Below are positions 8,466 through 18,000 of a stretch of 34,225 nucleotides of DNA, one piece after another. Source of the DNA: Planctomycetia bacterium (GTDB taxonomy: Bacteria; Planctomycetota; Planctomycetia; Planctomycetales; Planctomycetaceae). A program made the position numbers and the translations under genes. Every line of letters begins with the position of its first letter. Within the stretch, counting starts at the first letter, position 1. Location: the NCBI GenBank assembly GCA_026400935.1, contig JAPLNX010000329.1:1-34225 (forward strand). Reading direction: 5' to 3'. Under the pieces are notes generated by a model. That model ran no database searches. It saw nothing but the letters and a program-made list of their open reading frames with translations, and had not been told where the DNA came from.

Positions 8466-9614
8466 TTAGCTCTTCCCCGCTTCCGGCGGCTGGGCCGCAA
8501 TGATTGGTCCACCATTGCCGATGACAAACCGTCTTAGTGGGACAAACAGGCCACTCCAATCGTGAGTCACATCAGCCGACATTGGGCTGAGGTCCAGTTC
8601 TTGATCGTGCCGTTGAAAGCTGTCTTTCAGGGTGCGAATCAGCAGCAATGTTGCCAGGGGCAAGTCATGGTATTCCGCATCGACTGCCGTCCAAACTGTT
8701 TGCAAATGCCCGAAAGCCAGCGTGTGAAAGCGAAACGCGATTGGCTGCGGCCCAACCATCAGCAGACACAGATCTGCCGCTTCCTGACGCCACGCCACTG
8801 GCAACAAATCACGCACAAATTGATGCCGGTTCGGGTCATTGAGCACGGAGTCAGACTGCGACAACTGCCGTTCATCATTGAGGGCAATCTTGAGGCATTG
8901 ATCATAAAGGTCTGACTGATACAGCGGAGCCGCGTTGTCGGAGCATCGTGGTCGAAAGCGAACAAAGGTCGTCGGTCCCAGCGACGCCAATTGTTGCTCA
9001 CCGCGTTCAATCACAGTACGCAACTTTGGCGAAAGTTGCGTCCAATACTTGTCCCATGATTCACTCATTGGAATTGTTGCCGAGCCGCTCCACGGATGTG
9101 GTTGCACGTCCCAACCGGCCGCGTGCAGTGAGAATGTCGTCATCCCTTCCGGGTCCGACAGACCACGCAAGTCGAGCGTATGTCGGCGAGTCATCTCCGA
9201 CCGGAGATGCACACCGACGGGCACCCAGTTCCCCCAAGGATTCGCGCCGAGTGGCAAGAAGGTCTCATTGCCAATCACAGGTAACGACAACTCACAACGG
9301 CGATCAAACCAGCGTTCGACAAGAACAGTCAAACCCGTCGTTTCACCTTCTTCATCAACACAGAATGCTCGCAACGTCGGTCGAACACCACTGTGCTTCA
9401 GATACAAATGCAACCAATCCAGTGTTTGGCAAAACTTCGGTTGCGGAGTTTGTCGATGCAGCGTTTCCCAGACCGGTCGCAATTCTTCGAGCGTTGCCAG
9501 ATCGTTGATCTCCAACACAGACCGTTCTTCCGACGAGTCGGTTGAAGGCACACCGCGACCACTCGCCTGATGATTCAGGCCCAATTCGTCGAGTGTGAAG
9601 AATCCAGATGACAT
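8466..9614 (-). CDS. BioF2/CelD-like GNAT-fold acyltransferase (second of three)
   Basis: A 382-residue protein of the same class as its two neighbours. Blocks seen: VLEINDLATLEELRPVWETL and FCQTLDWLHLYLKH in the first half (the common W..L....P.....F....W...... pattern), DKYWTQLSPKLRTVIERGEQQ near residue 200, RQEAADLCLLMVGPQPIAFRF, and a final ELDLSPMSADVTHDWSGLFV. The family is linked to acylation or aminoacylation of polysaccharide precursors. Sequence similarity to the neighbours is at fold level only, so each may have its own substrate. A weak GAGG lies about ten bases before the ATG at 9614. A structured inverted repeat (9641-9744) lies immediately upstream, between this gene and the third paralogue. 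Confidence 0.78.
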   Translation of the reverse strand: MSSGFFTLDELGLNHQASGRGVPSTDSSEERSVLEINDLATLEELRPVWETLHRQTPQPKFCQTLDWLHLYLKHSGVRPTLRAFCVDEEGETTGLTVLVERWFDRRCELSLPVIGNETFLPLGANPWGNWVPVGVHLRSEMTRRHTLDLRGLSDPEGMTTFSLHAAGWDVQPHPWSGSATIPMSESWDKYWTQLSPKLRTVIERGEQQLASLGPTTFVRFRPRCSDNAAPLYQSDLYDQCLKIALNDERQLSQSDSVLNDPNRHQFVRDLLPVAWRQEAADLCLLMVGPQPIAFRFHTLAFGHLQTVWTAVDAEYHDLPLATLLLIRTLKDSFQRHDQELDLSPMSADVTHDWSGLFVPLRRFVIGNGGPIIAAQPPEAGKS

Positions 9615-9640
9615 GCCGCAGGAGCCTCGATAAGTTCCAA

Positions 9641-9744
9641 CCCCACCGAGCTTGTCTCGGTGGTTTCGGGCTACTGCACTACGTTGCTAGAGAAAACAAT
9701 TCGCAGTGCAAAAGCCTATTTCCACCGTGGCAAGCTCAGTGGGG
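9641..9744. repeat. Inverted repeat with a hairpin in each arm, copy 1
   Basis: Two 42-nt arms (9641-9682 and 9703-9744) separated by 20 nt are inverted copies at about 31 of 42 positions. The left arm itself folds into a perfect 8-bp hairpin, CCACCGAG/CTCGGTGG, around the loop CTTGT; the right arm holds a weaker version. Arms end in ...GCACTAC at the inner side. A second copy with the same layout is at 31015-31153. It fills most of the gap between two acyltransferase genes on the minus strand and may act on transcript processing or termination; that is inference. Confidence 0.7.
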
Positions 9745-9773
9745 GACGCGTGATATTGCTATCGTCGTGCGTG

Positions 9774-11033
9774 TTACACCCTCGTCACGGTCTCTCGCTC
9801 TTCCTGTGTTTGTCCCGCCAGTTCTTTGTCTGCCTCGGCGAGTACCTTCTTCAAGTTCTTGTGATCTGGGGACGCTGGATGCGGCAGCAGTTCGCCAGAA
9901 GTGTGCTGATCGGCTGACGTCGAACGTCCCAGCAGGTGGCCGTCCAGCAAGCCTTTCAGCTTGATTCCCGCATTCCAAAATCCGGCTACGATGCGATTCG
10001 TCGCGACTGTGAACGTGTCCATGCGATCGAGGTACTTCGCGCCCCAGTATTGCTTGTAGTGCAGTTCATTGGTCCCGAAGTCGTACCGCGTCACGCCGCG
10101 CGAATAACCTTCTTCAAACATCGTTCGGTATAACAACGATCCGGTGCGATGTGCGGCGAATGCCTCGTCGTAGTTGTTCGCGATGACGTATCGCGTTGAG
10201 CCGGCTGTGAGCGCGAACACAAAACTGATCGGCAGCCCATCAGCAGACATCACCCAACAATCGAGTTGATCATTTGGAATCAACGTCTCTTGAATCAGTT
10301 CCGACCAAAACTGCTGCGTGGTTGCACCTGTGAATCTCGTTCTTCCGCGTGGGTCAGTCGACAACCACGAGCGTTGTTCGATCTGAGCCAATGTGGCGAC
10401 CAACTCCCGAGTTTGTTCCGCCGACGGATGCCGATGATGTTGAACGGCAATCTGATGGTCGCCACGAAGTTTCGCATCCGCATTGCGGAGTCGCCGCCAT
10501 AGTTTTCGATCGACCACTTCATCCTGATATTGCTGCCAAGTTGCCGGAAGTTCGGCGATGGCCACGCCGCATGAACTTTGTTTTTGGATCGGCATCTGCA
10601 ATTCATTCAATGCAGACAACGCTCCAAGATGTGCCTTGTGTGACATCGGCCAAGGCCCCAATTGCATCAAACTCCAACCCAATTCAACCAGGAACCAGCC
10701 AATTGAACGCCCGACGGCATATTCGCAGGACTCGTCCGCCAAGATCACTCGCGACGGTTGGTAATAACCGGCCATCGCATTGACTCGCAGCAATCCCACT
10801 TTCGGATGCCCGACCGGGAACAAGCCGCAAAGCTTTCGTGTCGAGTCTTCATAGACCGCAACGACCTCAATCCCCGTCGTCCACGGTGCCTCCGAGCCAA
10901 TCGAGCGGCCCCATGCCAAAAACCATTCAGGGGTGAGTAGCCGCAATTCCGGTTTCACGCGACAGAGCAGTTCACGCCAGTCCGACCAGAGTGGCTTATT
11001 CCCTTCAAGCTGATGTAGTTCGCAACGTAGCAT
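9774..11033 (-). CDS. BioF2/CelD-like GNAT-fold acyltransferase (third of three)
   Basis: A 419-residue protein. Typical blocks: WRELLCRVKPELRLLTPEWF near the N terminus, DEVVDRKLWRRLRNADAKLR near residue 180, FVFALTAGSTRYVIANNYDEAF in the GNAT core, and TRYDFGTNELHYKQYWGAKY near 330, which corresponds to the DFGGGEADYKRMFA block of the first paralogue. Expected role is transfer of an acyl group to a polysaccharide intermediate. The ATG at 11033 has GGAG six bases upstream, a clear ribosome binding site. The flippase gene ends 34 bases upstream in the transcript, so the genes are probably co-transcribed. The C terminus (after about residue 390) is a charged tail rich in Glu and Lys. Confidence 0.8.
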   Translation of the reverse strand: MLRCELHQLEGNKPLWSDWRELLCRVKPELRLLTPEWFLAWGRSIGSEAPWTTGIEVVAVYEDSTRKLCGLFPVGHPKVGLLRVNAMAGYYQPSRVILADESCEYAVGRSIGWFLVELGWSLMQLGPWPMSHKAHLGALSALNELQMPIQKQSSCGVAIAELPATWQQYQDEVVDRKLWRRLRNADAKLRGDHQIAVQHHRHPSAEQTRELVATLAQIEQRSWLSTDPRGRTRFTGATTQQFWSELIQETLIPNDQLDCWVMSADGLPISFVFALTAGSTRYVIANNYDEAFAAHRTGSLLYRTMFEEGYSRGVTRYDFGTNELHYKQYWGAKYLDRMDTFTVATNRIVAGFWNAGIKLKGLLDGHLLGRSTSADQHTSGELLPHPASPDHKNLKKVLAEADKELAGQTQEERETVTRV

Positions 11034-11067
11034 GTTGTTCTCCGAGAATTGTCAGTGTTGTTAGTTG

Positions 11068-12597
11068 TCAATTGCTATTCTGCGGCACTTCGACCGCATG
11101 GCCGTGTAGTCTGTCTGTGCTCAACCAATTCACGAGTTGATGTTGAATGATCCACGTCGCACCCAGCGTGGCCGCTCCACCGCCAGCCACTGCCAGCATG
11201 TGAAACCAGTTTGGCGTGAGCGTTATTCGCATTGAAACCACCATCGAATAGCCCAATAGCGCGGCTAATGGGGTCACCTGCGGCAAGATCGCTTGGCTGA
11301 AAAAATGACGCGGATTCATTTCTAATTTCTTCAATGCATACGGCAGCAGGATTCCCAGTTCGATCAGATACAGCGGAATCACCGTACCAATGGCGACTCC
11401 CGACAGCCCGAAACTAAAGATGAGCGTGAGGCTCAAGGCGAAGTTGAATATTGCTTCAATGATGTAAGTCTTCGCTGGCTTGCGAACGTCGCCAATTCCG
11501 AACAGGACGCCGCTAATCACCTTCATCGGCGTTGCCACAAGCTGCCCACCCAGCAAGACCAACAGCAACAGATGACTTTGCGGGTAAGGCTTATGGACCC
11601 AAGTCTCAATGAGTATCGGGCCGAAGAAGACCGCTCCGATGAAGAAGCCCATTGTCAGTAACCAAGACAGGCCCATCGTTCGCGTCACTAATTCGCGCAG
11701 TTCGGCCATCTGGTGCTTCGCGTGTAACTCGCCCGCACGCGGTAGACAAACTTGCCCGACGAACTGCAACGGCTTCGTGATGAACTGGCACAACCGCTGA
11801 GCCACGTAATACGGCACGATCGCTTCTGCACCAAAGATGCAGCCGATGACTACGCAATCGGTCGAATCAATCAGCTTGCTCGCGACCATTTCCAGCAACG
11901 CAAACACGCTAAACGAGAAGCACTCTTTCAATGTGTTGCGGGTGAGATATCGCGGGCCTAACCGCATCTCTGGTACCAACCGAAACGCGGCGATTACCAA
12001 GCCGACATTCTCCACCAATGTGGTCATCAAGAAGATCAGTGCCAGAATCAACAGCCCCCAGTGTTGTTGCAGAAAGACCAACGTCATCACGAAACGCACC
12101 AAGCCGCTCGTTACTGTGATGCCACGTTCCAAATCAAATCGCTGCATTCCGACGAGCACACCCCCGAAGACACTCCCGGTGATACTCACCGCAACGTTGA
12201 TTCCCAGAATCAAAATGACCCACCTCAGTTCGGATGTCGGAATCGATGTTGCAGGCCACAGTGTTGGCGATAGCCACGCAATGACTCCCGCAATGCCGAG
12301 GGCCACCAGTCCCATGACCAAATAGACCGCACCGATCACATTCACGACACGGTTGACCTCCTCACGCTCCCCTTTCGCATGATACGTCGAGACATAACGG
12401 CTGATGGTCTGGCCCAAACCGAGGTTCAACAGCCCTGAATATCCAGCAATGGAATTGATCAAAATCCACATGCCGTACTTGGCATCGCCGAGCACACCCA
12501 ACACAAACGGCATCAGGACAAGGCCCACAGCCAAGCCAACCACATGGTCGCCCCATGTGGCCAAAAGGTTGATTGTGACTCGCTTCCGAATGCCCAT
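11068..12597 (-). CDS. Wzx-type polysaccharide flippase (MATE/MOP superfamily)
   Basis: A 509-residue integral membrane protein with about 12 to 14 hydrophobic segments along its whole length. The N terminus reads MGIRKRVTINLLATWGDHVV followed by KYGMWILINSIAGYSGLLNLGLGQTISRYVSTY, the typical start of O-antigen and exopolysaccharide flippases. These move undecaprenyl-linked repeat units across the inner membrane. ATG at 12597 was chosen over the upstream GTG/ATG codons because AGGA lies six bases upstream and because it avoids overlap with the preceding O-antigen-ligase-like gene, which ends at 12611. Next gene in the transcript is the third acyltransferase. Confidence 0.88.
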   Translation of the reverse strand: MGIRKRVTINLLATWGDHVVGLAVGLVLMPFVLGVLGDAKYGMWILINSIAGYSGLLNLGLGQTISRYVSTYHAKGEREEVNRVVNVIGAVYLVMGLVALGIAGVIAWLSPTLWPATSIPTSELRWVILILGINVAVSITGSVFGGVLVGMQRFDLERGITVTSGLVRFVMTLVFLQQHWGLLILALIFLMTTLVENVGLVIAAFRLVPEMRLGPRYLTRNTLKECFSFSVFALLEMVASKLIDSTDCVVIGCIFGAEAIVPYYVAQRLCQFITKPLQFVGQVCLPRAGELHAKHQMAELRELVTRTMGLSWLLTMGFFIGAVFFGPILIETWVHKPYPQSHLLLLVLLGGQLVATPMKVISGVLFGIGDVRKPAKTYIIEAIFNFALSLTLIFSFGLSGVAIGTVIPLYLIELGILLPYALKKLEMNPRHFFSQAILPQVTPLAALLGYSMVVSMRITLTPNWFHMLAVAGGGAATLGATWIIQHQLVNWLSTDRLHGHAVEVPQNSN

Positions 12598-12610
12598 GTC
12601 GTTTCCTAAC

Positions 12611-13951
12611 TCACGCAAATACCACAACAAACACATTAAAAAACACGAACACCAACACACTGCACGCCGCTAATCGCAACAGATGCGAACGATCCCACGA
12701 AGTCACCAGCCGACGAGGTTCCAGGTGCATCGCCACCAAATTGGCATACGCGACTTGAATACCCAGCATGAGATAAGTGGAAACGATGTAGACGCGGGAC
12801 AGCGATTGCAGGCTCATCGTCCAGCCCGCGAGCATCGCCACGACAAAGGGATATAGACGCTGTAACTCTGGATGATTCAGGTTGTGCCGTTCATATCTCA
12901 GTCGCCACAGCGTCATCACCGGAAAGAAAAAACAGCCCAAGAACAATGTCCCGCCGATCAATCCGAGTTCGACGAACGCATGCACGAAAGAGTTATGAGC
13001 GACTAGCCCGGCGTAGTCCTCGTACGTGCCTTGGCCAACACCGAACAAAATCGCTGGCGAACGCAACGCCGCTAGGCCGTCACGCCACAGCGTAATCCGT
13101 TCGTGTCCGGTTCCACCTTCCCCCAAATCAATGTTGGCCTGCCGACCCGCGATCAACGGCAGCGCGCACAGCCCCGCGATTCCCGCGAGTACCGCAGCCT
13201 GCTTGCCATATTTGCAAACTACCAGAATCAAAAAGCCGAGTCCCGCTGCCATCAGCCCACCGCGTGACTTCGTGCAGAGCAAGCCTGTTGCCAGAATGGC
13301 CATCGGAATCAGCAGGGTGAAACGTGTCCCCTTCAGGTTTTCATCCAGCAAGAAGTACGTGCAGACGACCCACGAAAAGACGATGATCAGACAGAGATCA
13401 TTCGGGTCTTGAAAGATTCCTGTTCCGCGCATGCGGGTGTATTTCGTGCGGACATTCGCTTCATCGAAACCGCCGGTTTCGGAGATGTGTGTGATGAGTT
13501 CAATATCGACCGCTTCCAGATAGTCGAGCACACACAAGCCAACGGTCAACGTGGCTGATAGCGCCAAGACCGCCAACAGCACGCGCATTCTCGAAACCGT
13601 GTCTGTCAACGACACGATCAAGCCAAACAGCAGCATCACTTTGAAGAAGTCCTTCGCACCACCGACTGCACCGCCGATGTAAAAGCGAGCCAAGTGCGAG
13701 GCCATGATCGCAAAGAACACGCCGATGAGGCACATCGTCGTCGGCTCTTGCTTCAAGTTCTCCCAAGACAATCGCTGCTGCAGGCCGCGATATCCAAACA
13801 ACAACGACGAGGAGATAAAGAAGTCATAGATCGGCAGCCCCATTAAATCGGGGACAAGCTCCGCCGGTCGCACAATCATCGTCGCGCAAGTCCCCAACAG
13901 CATCGCAAATGCGATCTGTGAGGCAGCGGGACGATCCCAAGTGCGATCCAT
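12611..13951 (-). CDS. O-antigen ligase/polymerase-like membrane protein (Wzy_C)
   Basis: A 446-residue polytopic membrane protein from the ATG at 13951 (a GTG at 14023 would add 24 residues). Typical features: RTGIFQDPND-like loop (here RGTGIFQDPNDLC), KSRGGLMAAGLGFLILVV with Arg230, the large periplasmic loop containing ERITLWRDGLAALRSPAILFGVGQG, and AHNSFVHAFVELGLIGG with His319. This Arg/His arrangement is conserved in WaaL ligases and Wzy polymerases, which join or polymerise lipid-linked glycans on the periplasmic face. With the flippase 13 bases downstream it makes the export half of a Wzx/Wzy-type pathway. Ligase versus polymerase cannot be settled from sequence reading. A strong hairpin at 13984-14020 sits upstream of the chosen start. 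Confidence 0.87.
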   Translation of the reverse strand: MDRTWDRPAASQIAFAMLLGTCATMIVRPAELVPDLMGLPIYDFFISSSLLFGYRGLQQRLSWENLKQEPTTMCLIGVFFAIMASHLARFYIGGAVGGAKDFFKVMLLFGLIVSLTDTVSRMRVLLAVLALSATLTVGLCVLDYLEAVDIELITHISETGGFDEANVRTKYTRMRGTGIFQDPNDLCLIIVFSWVVCTYFLLDENLKGTRFTLLIPMAILATGLLCTKSRGGLMAAGLGFLILVVCKYGKQAAVLAGIAGLCALPLIAGRQANIDLGEGGTGHERITLWRDGLAALRSPAILFGVGQGTYEDYAGLVAHNSFVHAFVELGLIGGTLFLGCFFFPVMTLWRLRYERHNLNHPELQRLYPFVVAMLAGWTMSLQSLSRVYIVSTYLMLGIQVAYANLVAMHLEPRRLVTSWDRSHLLRLAACSVLVFVFFNVFVVVFA

Positions 13952-13983
13952 GATGAGTTCTGCTGAGCTAGCGAAGGTTTCCA

Positions 13984-14020
13984 CACCATTCTCAGCGCGC
14001 ACCGCGTGCGGAGAATGGTG
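13984..14020. promoter_or_regulatory. Strong hairpin in the leader of the polysaccharide cluster
   Basis: Perfect 10-bp arms CACCATTCTC/GAGAATGGTG enclose a second stem CGCAC-CGC-GTGCG with an AGCG bulge. It lies 33 bases upstream of the ATG chosen for the first gene of the minus-strand cluster. No T-run follows on either strand, so it does not look like a simple terminator. A leader regulatory structure is possible. If translation begins at the GTG at 14023 it would instead be coding. Confidence 0.4.
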
Positions 14021-14023
14021 CAC

Positions 14024-14310
14024 TGCGGAAACATAGGTCGCTCATTTTCGCGAGGCGGGCGAATTACCTTACCGGCGTCATCCCGCGACCAGTCCAGTCG
14101 GCGCGACTAACACAATCGCTTCAAGCGGACTGAGCCTCTTGAGGATTTGCAGACTCGAAAATCGGCACGTCGCTGCTGATGTAGAGAACTGCTGCAAATG
14201 CGACTTGAATGCGGCTACCAAAAAACGCGACGCGTGAGCGTGTGGCCGCATTGGCCCCACTCGCTCACGCGTCGTGTTGGCATCGAAATAAACGTAGTTC
14301 TGAATCCGGA
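14024..14310. other. Intergenic region upstream of the polysaccharide cluster
   Basis: This stretch separates the end of rimI from the polysaccharide cluster and should hold the cluster's promoter. I could not identify a convincing -35/-10 pair. It contains the rimI terminator at 14220-14274. A 60-codon frame across 14078-14260 runs through the terminator and is not considered a gene. Confidence 0.5.
14220..14274 (-). terminator. Rho-independent terminator of rimI
   Basis: A perfect 13-bp stem, CGACGCGTGAGCG/CGCTCACGCGTCG (14228-14240 and 14262-14274), with further GTGG/CCAC pairing inside the loop. On the minus strand the stem is followed within two bases by six T residues (14225-14220). 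It begins 37 bases after the rimI stop codon, in the right orientation. Confidence 0.8.
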
Positions 14311-14847
14311 CTACGCGGCGTCGTACTCCGAAATGCGGTTGCTTGGAGCAAACGGCAACAGGACTGCTCCCTCTTCGTGCAAGCCAAATCGCATGACGTA
14401 GGCGGCCTCGTCAGTGTCGTCGTAATGGCTACGAAGAACCAAGACAGCTTTGAAGCCCATCTTCTTGAAGAAGAGTTGTGCAGGCAGATTTGACTCGCGA
14501 ACTTCCAATACGATTTCCTGGCGACGCTGCTGCGAAAGCTTATCGACCAGCTTCTCGATCATCTGCGCGCCGATGTTCTGGCGGCGAAATTCGGGATCAA
14601 CGGCAAAGTTTAAGACATGCAACTTTGCCTTGTGCAATTCGTAAATCATGAAGCCGACAATGCGATGATTGCATTCCGCAACCATCCCAATGCAGTTTCG
14701 TTGGCGGAGACAGCAAAGAAAGTCTTCTTCGGTCCAAGCGAACTCGAAACTCTGGCTTTCGATCTCCAAGACCTCCGGCATGTCGCGCCGGATAAGCCAA
14801 CGAATTTGAACCTTCAACGCGGTTTGCTGAGTTTGAGTCCAACTCAC
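14311..14847 (-). CDS. rimI: RimI-type ribosomal protein bS18 alanine N-acetyltransferase
   Basis: A 178-residue GNAT protein. Motifs: IRWLIRRDMPEVLEIESQSF at the N terminus, WTEEDFLCCL, HVLNFAVDPEFRRQNIGAQMI (the acetyl-CoA-binding Q/R-x-x-G-x-G/A region, here RRQNIGA), LEVRESNLPAQLFFKKMGFK, and RSHYDDTDEAAYVMRF. All match RimI, which acetylates the N-terminal alanine of ribosomal protein bS18. Start is the GTG at 14847, because AAGGAGG lies five bases upstream and the protein then has normal RimI length plus about 20 residues; an upstream ATG at 14997 would add 50 unlikely residues. A clear terminator follows at 14220-14274. The short C-terminal extension after VMRFGL is lineage-specific. 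Confidence 0.9.
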   Translation of the reverse strand: MSWTQTQQTALKVQIRWLIRRDMPEVLEIESQSFEFAWTEEDFLCCLRQRNCIGMVAECNHRIVGFMIYELHKAKLHVLNFAVDPEFRRQNIGAQMIEKLVDKLSQQRRQEIVLEVRESNLPAQLFFKKMGFKAVLVLRSHYDDTDEAAYVMRFGLHEEGAVLLPFAPSNRISEYDAA

Positions 14848-15003
14848 AATGGCCTCCTTGCCATAGCGAATCGATGCGCGGGTTTCCCAGATCGCTCCGG
14901 GGCAGGGGGCGGACAATATCAAAGGTCTGCGAAACGAGACAAGGGGGATCGGCTGGTGAAATGTCAAAATTTGTGAGAGTGGGGAAAACCACAGCACGCT
15001 GAG

Positions 15004-18000
15004 CTACGCGCCAGTCGTCTCCCCTGTGAGATAGTAATACTCGAGCAAGGCGGCGAGCGTGCGTGGAACTTCGCGGGGCGGGAGATCACGTTGGCCGGTG
15101 CCGGGGACGATGGGGACGGTGGAGTCAAGCATCACTCGCAGCAGCACCGATGTCGTGTTGCCGGCAAGGTCACGAATCTGGAAATCGAGTTCGAGATACT
15201 TCTTGCCTTTCGTATCAGTCTTGATTGCTCGTGATTCCAGATCTTTGAATTCTTTTCGGAAGTGCATCTCGCCGAAGCTGTCGTCGATCACGCTGCCGTA
15301 AATCACGATCCCGTATTTCAAGCCGAGCGGATTGACTCGCAAGTCGGTACGAGTGGTATTGAGTACGAACACGGGAGCCTTTGTGTCGCCGTAAACGAAG
15401 AAGGTCCGCGTGTGGTTATCAACTTGGCGAGTCAGCAAGTTCCAGCCTTCTCGCAGCGGCGTTGTGTTTGTTTCCGTCACGTCGTCGCCAATCGGATTCA
15501 CGTAACTCAAGTGATACGCCGCAGGCTGATTTGTGTACTTGGCGCTGCGAAGTTCCAACGCCGGTAGATAGGCCGAGCGCGAGCCGACCAGTCCGTTGAT
15601 GTGCGGCATCGGAATCGCGTCACTCGGTGCGATCGCTCCACCGGGAGCAATGCCATACTGAGCCCACAGTTGTGTGTTCGTCTTGCCGACGATTTCCGGC
15701 GGCAGCCAAGTCATGTCGCTCCCGGCTGGGAACGGAACGTAATTCGCCGCCTGCTTCACGTAGTAGATCTGATGGTTGTTGAACCGTACTGTTCCAAGCC
15801 GGACGATATCGGGGCTGAAGTACGTTTCGATGTCTCGATTGCGGACATCAATCGAACCATCCAAATAGATATCGAACTGTTCGCGTCCACCGAGTTCGCG
15901 TGCTGTGGCTGGCAAGAACTTCGGATCACCGACGATATCGACGGTACGCAGTGTGTCGTGAGCGGTTTCAATTTCAATGTTCCGCACGTTACGGAAACTG
16001 CCATCGCGAATCACCGTTGAGCGATTGACCGGCACGGAGATGCCAACCTCCCAGCCGACGACTTGGGCGTTCTCGTAGGTCATGTTGTTCGTGACATTGT
16101 TGCGATCAATGCCAGTCCCCCACAGCCAGCCACCATCGGTACGACCGATGACCAACGCATCGCGAATCGTCGTCCGTCCGGTATAAGGCGTGAAGATGCC
16201 GCGGTCGGTGTTCCAAGTCGTCATCTGGTCGATGAATGACTGTCCGTCATTCATGTTGGTGAGATGGAACCACGTCTCAAGCCCTGCTCCCGACGCGAAG
16301 GCCGTATTGCCTGAGACTCGCTTGAACGGCACTGTTCCCACGGGGACCGACGTTTGTCCTGCGGCCAGACTCGGATCATCGAGGTTCGCCGCACTGAACT
16401 CTGCTTCGCTGGACGTCGTGAAGAAAATGAACGCGGCTTGGGCGGCTCCGGTTGCAATGTTATCGACCACTTCGACGCCCGGACCTTGTAACCAGAAGCC
16501 GTGACCTCCGTGACCGAAATCGAAGATGTCTTGCCGATCTTCGAGCCCGTCGCCGGAGCCGACATTGCGGATCGATAAGTTCCCGACCATCGAACCAATC
16601 TCATCGCCGAATTCGGTGACGAAGCTCGAACCGACAACGTTGAAGGCCACGTTGTGGAGCATATTCACATAGCTTTCGTGGTTCACAACGCCCCAACCTG
16701 GACTATCAACGATTGCGCTACCACTGATTTCGGCTGCCACCTTCGAGCGGTCGATCCCGGTCTTGTGGAAGTGAACCGCATAACGACCGCGAACATTCAG
16801 TCCGGTGGTTTTCAGCACCTTGCCTTCTTGGATCACGGGATCGTTTTCCGGGTTGCGTTTGTCGGTGCGGCCCATCCCGTAGAACCCGACATTGTGAACC
16901 TGTACTTTCTGGCTGTGCATGAACATCACGTGGCCGCGCCGGTCGTTGATCGCCGGATTCTGCGACATCACGACGGCGTTGCGATTCATGTCGGCAACAT
17001 ACACCTTCAGCCCGAACCCTTCCGGCGGCGTGTGATCGAAGTTGAGTCCTTGCACTCCGGCCTTCGTATCATCCGAATCAATCGTCACGGTATTACCATT
17101 GATCGCCACAATCTTCAGCTCTTCATCTTGTTTGGAATCGAGGTCGGTGCTCGTTCCGGTCAATACGAGTCGATCGCCGACTCGCCAATGCACTGGCGTT
17201 GCGTCGAGTTTCAACTGCGTGTTTCCCTCAACCGGAGCGACCGCCAACGAAACAAACGGCGTGACCTCTTCCCCCTGCATCGCGACCGTTCCGTGCGAGA
17301 TCAAGCCGCGGCTGAGTTGTTCGGGGTCCCAGGTCGTGTCGATTGCACGTCCGGCATCTGCGATCACCAATCGAGCGGCGACGCCGCTCGCGATCGGATT
17401 CGCGACCGTACCGATGTGCAATGTCCCTGCCGGATCGACGGCGACCGTCTCAACGAGCATCTGCGTGTCGATGTTTGTCGCAAAGTCCAACTCACCGTCG
17501 ATGCGAACCCACTTCATCGCGTTGGTCTGCACGGCGTCGAATGTCACCGTCGTTCCCGCCGCGACGAGCACTTGTGCCCCACCGTTCGGAATCGCTCCGT
17601 TCTTCCAAGTGTGTGTGTCATTCCAATTGCCGCTGGCAATGCTGACGAAGGTCGCTGCCTCACGCGGCACGAGTGCGAACAGCGCGAGATGCTCGTCGCG
17701 CTTCGCCGGATCATCCGGATGAGGCAGGCCGTCATTGACAGGTACGGTCGGCGTTTCGTGCGTGTGATCATGCCCGTCGGGCGAAAACATTCCGGCGTCT
17801 AAGCCAAGCAACTGCGCATGCACTTCTTCGGGCATCGCCAAGAGTTGTTCGCGCGACAGTGCTGCACGAGCCTCGTCCGAAATCTGGTTGAATTCCCAAG
17901 CGCTGTCGATCAGTCCCATTTGTTCGGGAGTCAGCAGCATTGCTTGCTCGGCTGTCAGGAGGTGGAAGTACCAGCCATCGTCCAACGACTGAATTTGAGC

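Noticed and set aside
9774-11033. Peptidoglycan FemA/FemX role for the BioF2-like genes
   Set aside because: Fold is related, but the context is flippase, ligase and deacetylase for an exopolysaccharide, and no tRNA-dependent ligase features were seen.
14078-14260. 60-codon minus-strand frame before the polysaccharide cluster
   Set aside because: It runs through the rimI terminator hairpin and has no start signal.
16654-17802. 382-codon plus-strand frame over the G8/beta-helix region
   Set aside because: The minus-strand product has recognisable domains, whereas this frame has none.
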